From contig NZ_FZOW01000005.1 in NCBI RefSeq assembly GCF_900188125.1, forward strand, positions 62,001 through 126,000: a stretch of DNA of 64,000 nucleotides, written 5' to 3'. This document shows positions 51,975 through 59,646 of this stretch, piece by piece; the first letter of the stretch is position 1; the number at the start of each line of letters is the position of its first letter. This stretch comes from Rhodococcoides kyotonense (GTDB taxonomy: Bacteria > Actinomycetota > Actinomycetes > Mycobacteriales > Mycobacteriaceae). The notes beneath the pieces are model-generated. The model ran no database searches and was not told the origin of the DNA. It worked only from the letters and a program-made list of their open reading frames with translations. The position numbers and the translations under genes were made by a program.

Positions 51975-53630
51975 CTACTGCTCGAACGTCAGATTCGAGT
52001 AATCGATGCGGAAGTCGGTGCGCTGGACGAAGCCGTCGATACCCGCCTCCAGTGCGACCGAGGGCCGTACACGCGCGATGAAGATGTAGGGAGCCTGCTC
52101 GGTCATTCGTAGTTCGGCTGCGTTCCAGAACTCGCCTGCCTCCGGGCTGAGTGCGTCGCCCGCGTTCAGTCCCTGGTCGACCAGACCGAGGAACTCGGGG
52201 TCGTTCCACAGTGCTGTGTTCGAGCCGCCGCCGGGCTGGGTGAGAAGCTGCAGCGAGTACGGCGGTGTCATGGTGACCGACGCACCGATGCTCAGGCTCG
52301 CCTGGATCTTGCCCTCCAGCTGCTCTGCATTGAGCTGTGCCGCAGGTATTTCCGAGATCGTGACGTCGATGCCTGCCTCGGCTGCATAGGATTGGATCTG
52401 AATCGCGGTGTCCTGGGCGGCGGGAAGCTGGTTGTTGACACTGAGCGTGAACGAGAAACCGTCGGGCATGCCTGCGTCGGCGAGCATCTGCTTTGCGCGT
52501 GCCGGGTCACCCTCGAACTGCGGAAGATCCGAGCCATCCCAGTTCGGCGCTTTGTCGTCGAGAACGTGGTTGTACTTGTACGCGCGGTCGAAGAAGACGT
52601 CGGACATGATGCGGTCGTACGGAATTGCGTATGCCATCGCCTGGCGGACACGGACATCGTCGAACGGCGCTGTCGTGGTGTTCATCGCGTACAGCAGGTA
52701 CTGGTTCGACGTGGTCGTCGGTACCGTGACGGCGTCGTTCTCCTCCAGAGTCGCCTGATCGGACGAGCGAAGAGCCAGAGCGACATCTGCGTCACCGCGG
52801 GTCACCATGTTCGCGCGGGTCGCCGGGTCGGCAACGACTCGACGGATCATGCGCTTGACGTCGGGCTCGCCGAGCACGAACTCGGGATTCGCCTTCATGA
52901 TGATTTCCTGGCCGGGAGTGACCGACTCCAACATGTATGCGCCGTAACCGAAGTTGCCGCGCATCATGTCCGCTGCGCCCCACTGGACCGCATACGGGTC
53001 GTCGGGAGTGGAGTTCTCGATGAGGTAGTTGCTGTCGTAGATGGAGCCGATGTTCTCGGCGAGGTTCGCGAGCAGCGTCAGACCGTAGCCGGCCTTCTCC
53101 ACGGTGAAGCTGACGGTGTAGTCGTCGACCTTCTGGATCTGAGTCGCAGGATCGACGATCATCGGTTTGAAGTAACCGGCCATGCCGCCACCCGGTGTGG
53201 CGAACTTGCGCTCGAAAGACCACAGCACGTCGTCGGCGTCGAGTTCGTTGCCCTGCTGGCTCAGAACGCCCTCGCGAAGATTGAACGTGTAGACCAGCTG
53301 ATCTTCGCTGACGTCGTAACTGTCGGCCAGGTACGGCTCGAAGTTGTAGTAGTCCTGCACGAGCGCATCCGAACCGTCTTCCTGGACGTACGGCTTCCGG
53401 ATCAGCTGTGCGTGCATGTTGTTGGTGACGTCCTGGTTGTCCGTACCTGCCGTGTAGCCGTAATCACGAACGACGTTCGACGCCTGGTCGGGGGTCACGA
53501 CGACGATTTCACCGGTGCTTGCCGCGTCACCACCCGCCGATCCGCCGTCGGAACATGCACTGAGGGCGAGTGCGCCCACGAGAAACGGAACACTCCATCT
53601 GAAAGCTCTGAAACGTTGGGAAGTCGGCAC
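51975..53630 (-). CDS. peptide/nickel-type ABC receptor lipoprotein
   Basis: 551 residues, class II (DppA/OppA, SBP family 5) size. Basic start, hydrophobic core and lipobox L-S-A-C (Cys near 25), then D-G-G-S linker. The fold's markers Y-T-F-N-L-R-E-G-V near 117, A-D-D-V-L-W-S-F-E near 136, N-T-T-T-A-P-F-D-D-V-R-V-R-Q-A-M-A-Y-A-I-P near 290 are present. GTG 53630 has AAGGAG eleven bases upstream; the frame's N-terminal extension lacks support. First-step receptor for the island's substrate. Confidence 0.92.
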   Translation of the reverse strand: MPTSQRFRAFRWSVPFLVGALALSACSDGGSAGGDAASTGEIVVVTPDQASNVVRDYGYTAGTDNQDVTNNMHAQLIRKPYVQEDGSDALVQDYYNFEPYLADSYDVSEDQLVYTFNLREGVLSQQGNELDADDVLWSFERKFATPGGGMAGYFKPMIVDPATQIQKVDDYTVSFTVEKAGYGLTLLANLAENIGSIYDSNYLIENSTPDDPYAVQWGAADMMRGNFGYGAYMLESVTPGQEIIMKANPEFVLGEPDVKRMIRRVVADPATRANMVTRGDADVALALRSSDQATLEENDAVTVPTTTSNQYLLYAMNTTTAPFDDVRVRQAMAYAIPYDRIMSDVFFDRAYKYNHVLDDKAPNWDGSDLPQFEGDPARAKQMLADAGMPDGFSFTLSVNNQLPAAQDTAIQIQSYAAEAGIDVTISEIPAAQLNAEQLEGKIQASLSIGASVTMTPPYSLQLLTQPGGGSNTALWNDPEFLGLVDQGLNAGDALSPEAGEFWNAAELRMTEQAPYIFIARVRPSVALEAGIDGFVQRTDFRIDYSNLTFEQ

Positions 53631-53753
53631 TTCGGGTGTTCTCCTTGGTTTGTGCGCGGATGATCGCCGGTCGTCGTGAGTGACGACCGTGAGTCGGCTG
53701 TACGAGGTGGGGAAGTCGGGCTCTGCGAGAAGGACGACGCTGTCCAAAACGCA

Positions 53754-54614
53754 TCAGTGGGAGCGGCGTGCATCCTTGGTGAGGTGGCGGCCGATGACTG
53801 CGACCGATGCGACCGTCAGGCACAACGCGAAAGCGGGAGCTCCTGCTGCCCATAGCTTTCCGATTGCCGCGTCGCCGGCGCCACGGGTGATCATCGAGCC
53901 CCACTCCGGCGTGGGCGGTGGCAGCCCGACACCGAGGAAGCCGAGCGCGGCCGTCAGAACGATCGTGAGTCCGAAGATCACCGAGGCGTTCTCGAGCGCG
54001 GGAACGGACGAGTTCGGCAATACGTGGCGTGCCACGAGTTGGGTCTCACTGAGTCCGGCCTGGCGAGCTGCGTCCAGATAGGCGTCCCCGCGTACTCGCA
54101 GGACTTCGGTTCGGACGAGTCGCGCCTGGATCGGTGCCAGAATGACCGACAGCGTGAAGATCATCGTGACGGACGACGTGCCGAAGAACGACACCACGAC
54201 GAGTGCGACGATCACGGTCGGGACGGCTTCGAGCAGATCGAGGAATCGTGCGGCGCCTCGAGCGAGGAATCCTCCGAATCCTCGTCCGGACTCGTTCATT
54301 CCGATCGTGAGACCGACGAGTATGCCGACCATGGTCGCTGCAATCGTGACAGCGAGTGCGATGGTGACGTCGATGCGAGCGCCTGCGATCGTGCGGGAGA
54401 ACACGTCGAGCCCCGTGGAGTCGGTACCCAGCAGGAATTCCGAACTCGGTGACTGCGATGGGGCCCCGACCACTTTTGTCGGGTCGAACGGAACGACCCA
54501 CGGTCCGATCAGAGCGACGAGAAGTACGAGCGCGACCGGTACGAACAGAAGTATCGTCTTGCCCGAGACCCTTCGTCGCCCTGCAGCGCGTGCTGGAGCT
54601 GCGACGCTTGCCAT
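53754..54614 (-). CDS. DppC-type ABC permease
   Basis: 286 residues, six helices. N-terminal extension then L-G-T-D-S-T-G-L-D-V-F-S-R near 68-80 (the DppC signature) and the coupling motif A-A-R-Q-A-G-L-S-E-T-Q-L-V-A-R-H-V-L-P-N near 186-205. Adjoins the DppB-type gene with no gap. Confidence 0.93.
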   Translation of the reverse strand: MASVAAPARAAGRRRVSGKTILLFVPVALVLLVALIGPWVVPFDPTKVVGAPSQSPSSEFLLGTDSTGLDVFSRTIAGARIDVTIALAVTIAATMVGILVGLTIGMNESGRGFGGFLARGAARFLDLLEAVPTVIVALVVVSFFGTSSVTMIFTLSVILAPIQARLVRTEVLRVRGDAYLDAARQAGLSETQLVARHVLPNSSVPALENASVIFGLTIVLTAALGFLGVGLPPPTPEWGSMITRGAGDAAIGKLWAAGAPAFALCLTVASVAVIGRHLTKDARRSH

Positions 54615-55667
54615 CTAGGAACCACCTCCCTGCCGACCCGGCTTACGTCGCGGGTCGAGCAACATGTTGATCAGGTCTACGCAGAGGAACACGATCAATG
54701 AGATTGCTGCGACCACGAGCAGGAATCCCTGTAGAGCGATGAGATCCGTTGCCGCAACGGCCTCGACGGCGTACGTGCCCATACCGCCGAGCCCGAAGAG
54801 CGTCTCGAGAATGACCGCGCCGCCGAGGAGAGAACCGAACACCATGCCGAACAGCGACACGGCCGGCGGCAGAGCTCGGCGATAAGCGCTGGCGTACACG
54901 TACTTTCGGGCTGATCCGGTCGCGATCTTGAACATCGTCGGACCTGCACCGAGGCTCGAATCCAGTGCGGTCAGAAGCTGTTTCAACAGAATCGGCGTTA
55001 CCGATACCACGAGCACAGCGATGGGGAGTAGTAGATGCGAGGCCATCGACGAGACGACGACGGTATCGCCGCGCAGGATCGCGTCGAGCAATGGCAGCGA
55101 GGTGATCGGCTCGGGTTCGGTCAATCCCGGTCGCACACGGCCCGAGGGTGCAGGCACGACCTGGAGCGTCGCGTAGAAGAGGAAGATTCCGACGACGCCG
55201 ACGACGAACTCGGGTACAGCGCCCGCGGCCTGTGCGTAACCGCGGACTGCACGTGCGGGCAGCGACCCCGGCCAGGCTACGACAACCGCAGACAGCAACA
55301 GCGTGGCGGCGACGAGGAACGTGAAGGCGATGCCCGCGAGTTCCAGAGTGCCGGGCAGCCGGTCCGCTATGTCGGTGGTGACCGGCCTGCCGGTCATGAT
55401 GGCGTTGCCGAGATCGAACCGCAGCAGGTTGCCCAGGTAGTCCATCAACTGCGTCCAGAGGCTGCCGTCGAGGCCGAGCTCGGCTTTGGTGGCCAAGTAG
55501 TCGGCTTCCGTGGCCTCGGGTCCGACGACTTCGCGGGCTGGGTCACCTGGGATGGCCCGGACCAAGAAGAATGCGGCCACCGCGAACACCAGCAGATGCA
55601 GTGGCAGTACCGCGACGCGACCCAGCCACCAGCGTTGACGAGCGAGGAAGCTATGGATTCCGGTCAT
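54615..55667 (-). CDS. DppB-type ABC permease
   Basis: 350 residues. F-F-L-V-R-A-I-P-G-D-P-A near 33-44 and the coupling motif K-I-A-T-G-S-A-R-K-Y-V-Y-A-S-A-Y-R-R-A-L-P near 255-275. ATG 55667 overlaps the ATPase stop (ATGA). Longer than usual by a periplasmic loop near 180-215. Confidence 0.92.
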   Translation of the reverse strand: MTGIHSFLARQRWWLGRVAVLPLHLLVFAVAAFFLVRAIPGDPAREVVGPEATEADYLATKAELGLDGSLWTQLMDYLGNLLRFDLGNAIMTGRPVTTDIADRLPGTLELAGIAFTFLVAATLLLSAVVVAWPGSLPARAVRGYAQAAGAVPEFVVGVVGIFLFYATLQVVPAPSGRVRPGLTEPEPITSLPLLDAILRGDTVVVSSMASHLLLPIAVLVVSVTPILLKQLLTALDSSLGAGPTMFKIATGSARKYVYASAYRRALPPAVSLFGMVFGSLLGGAVILETLFGLGGMGTYAVEAVAATDLIALQGFLLVVAAISLIVFLCVDLINMLLDPRRKPGRQGGGS

Positions 55668-56491
55668 CGGGCGGCCGCCACAGCCAGCTGCTCGACTTCT
55701 TCGAGTCCTCGGTAGGCGTCGAGAAGTTGTTCGGTGTAAGGATCCTGCGGTCGTTCGACCACGTCGTCGGTCGAGCCCTGCTCGACGATGACGCCGCCTC
55801 TCATGACTACGATGTCGCGGGCGATGAACGCGGTGGCGGGCAACCCGTGCGAGACAAATACCAAACCGCAGTCTTCCGAGGCGCAGTATTGCTTCAGCAT
55901 GTTCAAGATGGCGCCTTGAACCGAGACATCGAGCGCCGAAACCACCTCGTCGCACAGCAGAATTCTGGGCTTCACCACGAGAGCCCGCGCGATCGAAAAG
56001 CGTTGGCGCTGACCGCCTGACACTTCGGTCGGGTATCGGTCGGCCATCGAAGGATCGAGCTCCAGTGACGTGAGAGTCTCGTCTACTCGACCGTCTGCGG
56101 CGGCTGCGTCCATACCCAGCAGTCGCATTGCCGGCAAACGAACCGCATCGCGGAGAGTACGCCTCGGATCGAACGACGAAGTCGTATCCTGTGCGACATA
56201 TTGCACGCGAGAACGGAATTCGCGGCGACCACCTCGTGTCGAGAGCACACCCGAGAGCTCGGCGCCGTTGTAGCTGACCGAGCCCGACGTGGGGTCGAGC
56301 AAACCACACATCATTCGTACGAGAGTCGACTTGCCGGAGCCGGATTCACCTACGATGCCGATTGCGGACGCGGACGTGACCTTCATACTGATGTCGTTCA
56401 CGGCGGCCTTACCGGACCCGCGGCGATGAAAACGCTTGTCGAGGTGTTCGACGTCGATCTCGGCGTAAGCACCCCGTACCTTGCTACTCAT
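55664..56491 (-). CDS. OppF/DppF-type ABC ATPase
   Basis: 275 residues. Walker A G-E-S-G-S-G-K-S-T near 48, Y-V-A-Q-D Q-loop, signature E-V-S-G-G-Q-R-Q-R, Walker B I-L-L-C-D-E-V-V-S-A-L-D (Val-Val for the usual Pro-Thr) and switch S-H-G. C-terminal P-Q-D-P-Y-T-E-Q-L-L peptide-importer motif. GGAGG lies seven bases before ATG 56491. Only one ATPase in this operon; see the orphan OppD-type gene. Confidence 0.92.
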   Translation of the reverse strand: MSSKVRGAYAEIDVEHLDKRFHRRGSGKAAVNDISMKVTSASAIGIVGESGSGKSTLVRMMCGLLDPTSGSVSYNGAELSGVLSTRGGRREFRSRVQYVAQDTTSSFDPRRTLRDAVRLPAMRLLGMDAAAADGRVDETLTSLELDPSMADRYPTEVSGGQRQRFSIARALVVKPRILLCDEVVSALDVSVQGAILNMLKQYCASEDCGLVFVSHGLPATAFIARDIVVMRGGVIVEQGSTDDVVERPQDPYTEQLLDAYRGLEEVEQLAVAAAR

Positions 56492-56577
56492 CACGATCCT
56501 CCAACCCGTTCGTCCCCAGCAGGACTACTGGTTGATCGCAGAGCTTTCTGGACACGCGTTACTGAAAGCCACCCAGG

Positions 56578-56597
56578 GCGTAACTGAAGCATTACGC
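56578..56597. promoter_or_regulatory. GntR-type operator copy 2
   Basis: GCGTAACTGAAGCATTACGC: exact inverted arms GCGTAA/TTACGC with an 8-base spacer, 87 bases upstream of the ATPase ATG (56491) that begins the transporter operon. The 360-base region 56492-56851 holds this site, copy 3, a looser AACGCC/GGCGTT repeat near 56636-56667 and no gene. Confidence 0.7.
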
Positions 56598-56705
56598 CGG
56601 GTTAATTGCCTGGTCAGAGCCCCACAATCGAAATAAACGCCGGAGTGATTCAAGTCACGGTGGCGTTATCCGGCGAGAAGCCACCCTCGAGCAGCGGTAG
56701 TGCCG

Positions 56706-56725
56706 GCGTAATTGCTGGTTTACGC
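56706..56725. promoter_or_regulatory. GntR-type operator copy 3
   Basis: GCGTAATTGCTGGTTTACGC: the same arms and spacing as copy 2 with a different spacer, 127 bases upstream of the rightward monooxygenase ATG (56852). Conserved arms with unrelated spacers point to a protein site. Confidence 0.7.
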
Positions 56726-56851
56726 AGGGGTCTCACTCGTTAACGCGAGCCCATCAGGCTGAGGCACGCAGCCGACCAATGCCGTCAGGTACTCCGAGAG
56801 GACATCGATGTACGTATTCAGCTCTGTCGTTCGCGTGAAAGGTGCTTGCGC

Positions 56852-58144
56852 ATGATGCATCTCGGGTGGTTCTTCACCACCGGATTCGGTGTGTACGGCT
56901 GGAATCAACCGTGGTCGGGAAACGTAGCATCCGACGTCGGTCGACCTGACTTGTTCATCGACGCGGCGCGGTCCCTCGAGCGTGCAGGGTTCGACTACAT
57001 CATGCTGGAGGACTCGTCGGTGTTGTCCGATGTGTACCGCGGAACGTTCGAGAGTTCGGTTCGTCGCGGCACGACCGTCCGGTTCGATCCGATGCCGCTG
57101 GTACCTCTGATGGCTCAGGCAACCGACCGCATAGGCATCATCGCGACGGTAGCCACGACCTTTTACCCGCCGTTCCTCGCAGCTCGACTCATGGCGACGC
57201 TGGATCACGTCACCAAGGGCAGGGTCGGAATCAACCTGGTCACGGCGAGCGCGGACGGTGCGGCGCAGAACTACGGCCTGCCGAAGCAGATAGAACACGG
57301 CCTCCGCTACGAGATGGCGGACGAGTGGGTCGACGTGGTGTCGAAGCTCTGGGATTCGTGGGACGAGGATGCGCTGGTCCTCGATCCAGAGACCGGCGTC
57401 TTCGCCGACCACGAGAAGATCCACAAGGTTGGCTTCGAGGGCAAGTACTACGCTTCGCGCGGACCCCTCAACGTTCCCCGTGGACCGCAGGGACGACCGG
57501 TCATCTGCCAGGCGGGAGGGTCACCTGCGGGGCGGGCATTCGGTGCGAAACATGCCGACACGATCATCGCGAACGTCCGTGGGCTCGACGCGATGCGTGA
57601 GTATCGCGAGGACATCAGCCGTCGTCTCGTGGACTATGGCCGCAAGCCGGACGATGTGAAAGTTCTGTTCCTGGTCAGCCCGATCATGGCCGATACCGAC
57701 GAGGAAGCGCTGGTGAAGCGCGATCGGATGCGTGAGGTGCAGAAGAACAACATCGACGGGGTCCTAGCCGCGATGTCGTATCTGAGCAGCACCGACTTCT
57801 CGCAGTTCGATATCGATGCTCCGGTTCCCGACCTCACGCAGTACAACGGGCACAAGAGCACACTCGAAGACATGGCCAAATCGGGCAAGACACTTCGAGA
57901 AATCATCGCGAACTACCCGACGGTCGAGTCGATGGAACTGGTGGGGACGGCGGAGACCGTGGCGGGCACGATGGAGGAGGCGATGGATTACGTCGGTGGC
58001 GACGGCTTTCTGATCGCGTCACCTGTGACGCGCAAGGCCATTGCCGAGATCAGCGACGGGTTGGCCCCCGCTCTGCGTCGGCGAGGAGCCATCCGTGACG
58101 GGTACTCCAAGTCGACGTTCCGGGAGAATCTGGCCGACTTCTGA
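56852..58144 (+). CDS. NtaA/SnaA/DszA-type flavin monooxygenase, paralog 7
   Basis: 430 residues, the only copy on the plus strand. M-H-L-G-W-F-F-T-T-G-F-G-V-Y-G-W-N-Q-P-W-S start, like paralog 5; Y-I-M-L-E-D-S-S-V, V-T-K-G-R-V-G-I-N-L-V-T-A-S-A-D-G-A-A-Q-N-Y-G (Gly for the usual Arg before A-A-Q-N), C-Q-A-G-G-S-P-A-G and F-R-E-N-L-A-D-F end. AAAGGTG precedes ATG 56852; TTG 56846 is less likely. Divergent from the transporter operon and followed by a terminator. Confidence 0.92.
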   Translation: MMHLGWFFTTGFGVYGWNQPWSGNVASDVGRPDLFIDAARSLERAGFDYIMLEDSSVLSDVYRGTFESSVRRGTTVRFDPMPLVPLMAQATDRIGIIATVATTFYPPFLAARLMATLDHVTKGRVGINLVTASADGAAQNYGLPKQIEHGLRYEMADEWVDVVSKLWDSWDEDALVLDPETGVFADHEKIHKVGFEGKYYASRGPLNVPRGPQGRPVICQAGGSPAGRAFGAKHADTIIANVRGLDAMREYREDISRRLVDYGRKPDDVKVLFLVSPIMADTDEEALVKRDRMREVQKNNIDGVLAAMSYLSSTDFSQFDIDAPVPDLTQYNGHKSTLEDMAKSGKTLREIIANYPTVESMELVGTAETVAGTMEEAMDYVGGDGFLIASPVTRKAIAEISDGLAPALRRRGAIRDGYSKSTFRENLADF

Positions 58145-58166
58145 GAATGCCCTTCGCGTATGTGCA

Positions 58167-58196
58167 CGGAAATGCATAGCGGGCTATGCATTTCCG
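58167..58196. terminator. terminator with GGAAATGCATAG arms
   Basis: CGGAAATGCATAG (58167-58179) pairs perfectly with 58184-58196; loop CGGG; GTG/CAC outer bases also pair. Between convergent genes. Shares the GGAAATG core with the hairpin at 40989. Confidence 0.85.
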
Positions 58197-58212
58197 CACA
58201 CGTGGGAACCGT

Positions 58213-59313
58213 TCAGGCCCGCTTGGCCAGTGTGACGTGCGCCAGGTCGTCGTCGAGAGGGCTCTCTTCGGCGCGGATGTCGGTGACTGCGGCGAAACCG
58301 TCGTCGGCGGGGGTGGGGAGGCCGCGCTCGGTGAGCCACGCGTCGTCGAAGAGTTTGTGAAGATAGCCGCGCCCGGAGTCGATGAGCAAGGACACCACGG
58401 TGTGTTCGGGGCCGAGCTCGCGCCCCAGTTCGACGGTGGCGGCAGCGACCGTTCCCGACGAGATGCCGACGAGCAGCCCTTCCGTACGAGCGAGTGCGCG
58501 GGCAGAGCGGAAACTGGTCACGTCGTCGACGCGAATGATTCGGTCGACGATGTCCTGGTCGTAGGTGGTCGGCCAGTCGCCGTCCGGCATGGCGCGCCCG
58601 GCGCCCTCGACGTAGTACGGAGTGACCTCACCCGAGTACGCGGAACCGATCGGATCTGCGCCGATGATCTGTACCCTCCCGTCGGAAACTTCCTTGAGGT
58701 ACCGACCAGTTCCGCTGATGGTGCCGCCGGTTCCGATGTTCGCGACGAAGTGTGTGATGCGGCCTTCGGTCTGCTCCCAGATCTCCGGGCCTGTGCCGTG
58801 GTAATGCGCCGCCGGGTTGGCCGGATTGTCGTATTGCGCCGACGACCACGCGTTCGGAATCTCGTCGACCAGGCGGGTCACGATGGTGCGCACGTTCCTC
58901 GGGTGCCCGATCGGGAAAGTCGCACTCGTCAGGACGATTTCGGCGCCGAAGGCTCGGAGTACCGAGATCTTCTCCGGCGACACCTTGTCGGATACGACGA
59001 GAATGGTTCGATATCCCTTGGCTGCCGCGATCATCGCGAGTCCAGCACCGGTATTGCCCGACGTTCCGTCGATGATGACCGAATCGGGCGTCAACTCACC
59101 GTCGCGCTCGGCCTGCTCGATCATCGACGACGCAATCCGGTCCTTGGCCGATCCTCCGGGATTGACGAACTCGACCTTGCCGAACACCTGTGCTGTGGTG
59201 GCAGAGCCGAGGTTGCGCAGATGCACCAACGGGGTGTTGCCGATGACGCCCTGAATCGAGGGCACAGGTGTCGAGACTCGTCTCGTTTCGGCAACCGTCG
59301 ATAGATCCGTCAT
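58213..59313 (-). CDS. PLP-dependent cysteine synthase / cystathionine beta-synthase-type enzyme
   Basis: 366 residues, fold type II. I-G-N-T-P-L-V near 24-30, PLP Lys57 in N-P-G-G-S-A-K-D-R, T-S-G-N-T-G near 84-89 and G-T-G-G-T-I-S-G-T-G. S-A-K-D-R instead of S-x-K-D-R with V-K is closer to cystathionine beta-synthase than CysK. No regulatory CBS domains; about 50 extra C-terminal residues. Incorporates sulfide or homocysteine into cysteine/cystathionine. Its place in the monooxygenase-transporter island suggests sulfur recovery. ATG 59313 lies one base after a possible leader ORF. Confidence 0.9.
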   Translation of the reverse strand: MTDLSTVAETRRVSTPVPSIQGVIGNTPLVHLRNLGSATTAQVFGKVEFVNPGGSAKDRIASSMIEQAERDGELTPDSVIIDGTSGNTGAGLAMIAAAKGYRTILVVSDKVSPEKISVLRAFGAEIVLTSATFPIGHPRNVRTIVTRLVDEIPNAWSSAQYDNPANPAAHYHGTGPEIWEQTEGRITHFVANIGTGGTISGTGRYLKEVSDGRVQIIGADPIGSAYSGEVTPYYVEGAGRAMPDGDWPTTYDQDIVDRIIRVDDVTSFRSARALARTEGLLVGISSGTVAAATVELGRELGPEHTVVSLLIDSGRGYLHKLFDDAWLTERGLPTPADDGFAAVTDIRAEESPLDDDLAHVTLAKRA

Positions 59314-59317
59314 TTGC

Positions 59318-59380
59318 TTACGCCCTTTCGTAGCCCCAGCCGCGACATCTCAGCGGGAGATCCGCGTAGGGGACATGCAC
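59318..59380 (-). other. possible leader ORF before the PLP enzyme; 333-base gap
   Basis: GTG 59380 opens a 20-codon frame ending in TAA two bases before the ATG of the enzyme gene, so it could couple translation. A second overlapping frame (ATG 59376, 8 codons, stop at 59350) competes with it. Neither has a strong ribosome site. The remaining gap 59381-59646 holds the divergent promoters, no other gene and no riboswitch that I recognise. Confidence 0.3.
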
Positions 59381-59646
59381 ACCCGTCGCGTATGAACGTA
59401 GTCGCGCTCGGTGGTGTTGTATCCGGTTAAAATCCGCGCGATTCTGAGTGTTGGTGTCTGTGCACCCGGCAGGACACACTGAGCGGGTGACCCGAATCGG
59501 CGAGACATCTGCGCGCGAATCAGTGCGCTTCTGTGATTGTCGCTGACCACACGTACTCAGCCAGTTCTCCTTGGGGAGAACAGGTATTCGTTCATTGAAC
59601 TCGATGTGTCCACCGTCCATCGACATTTCATTTCACGAAAGGCCAC

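Noticed and set aside
59314..59646. A SAM or cobalamin riboswitch upstream of the PLP enzyme or the second importer
   Set aside because: I could not find the conserved core or pairing pattern of known classes in this gap on either strand.
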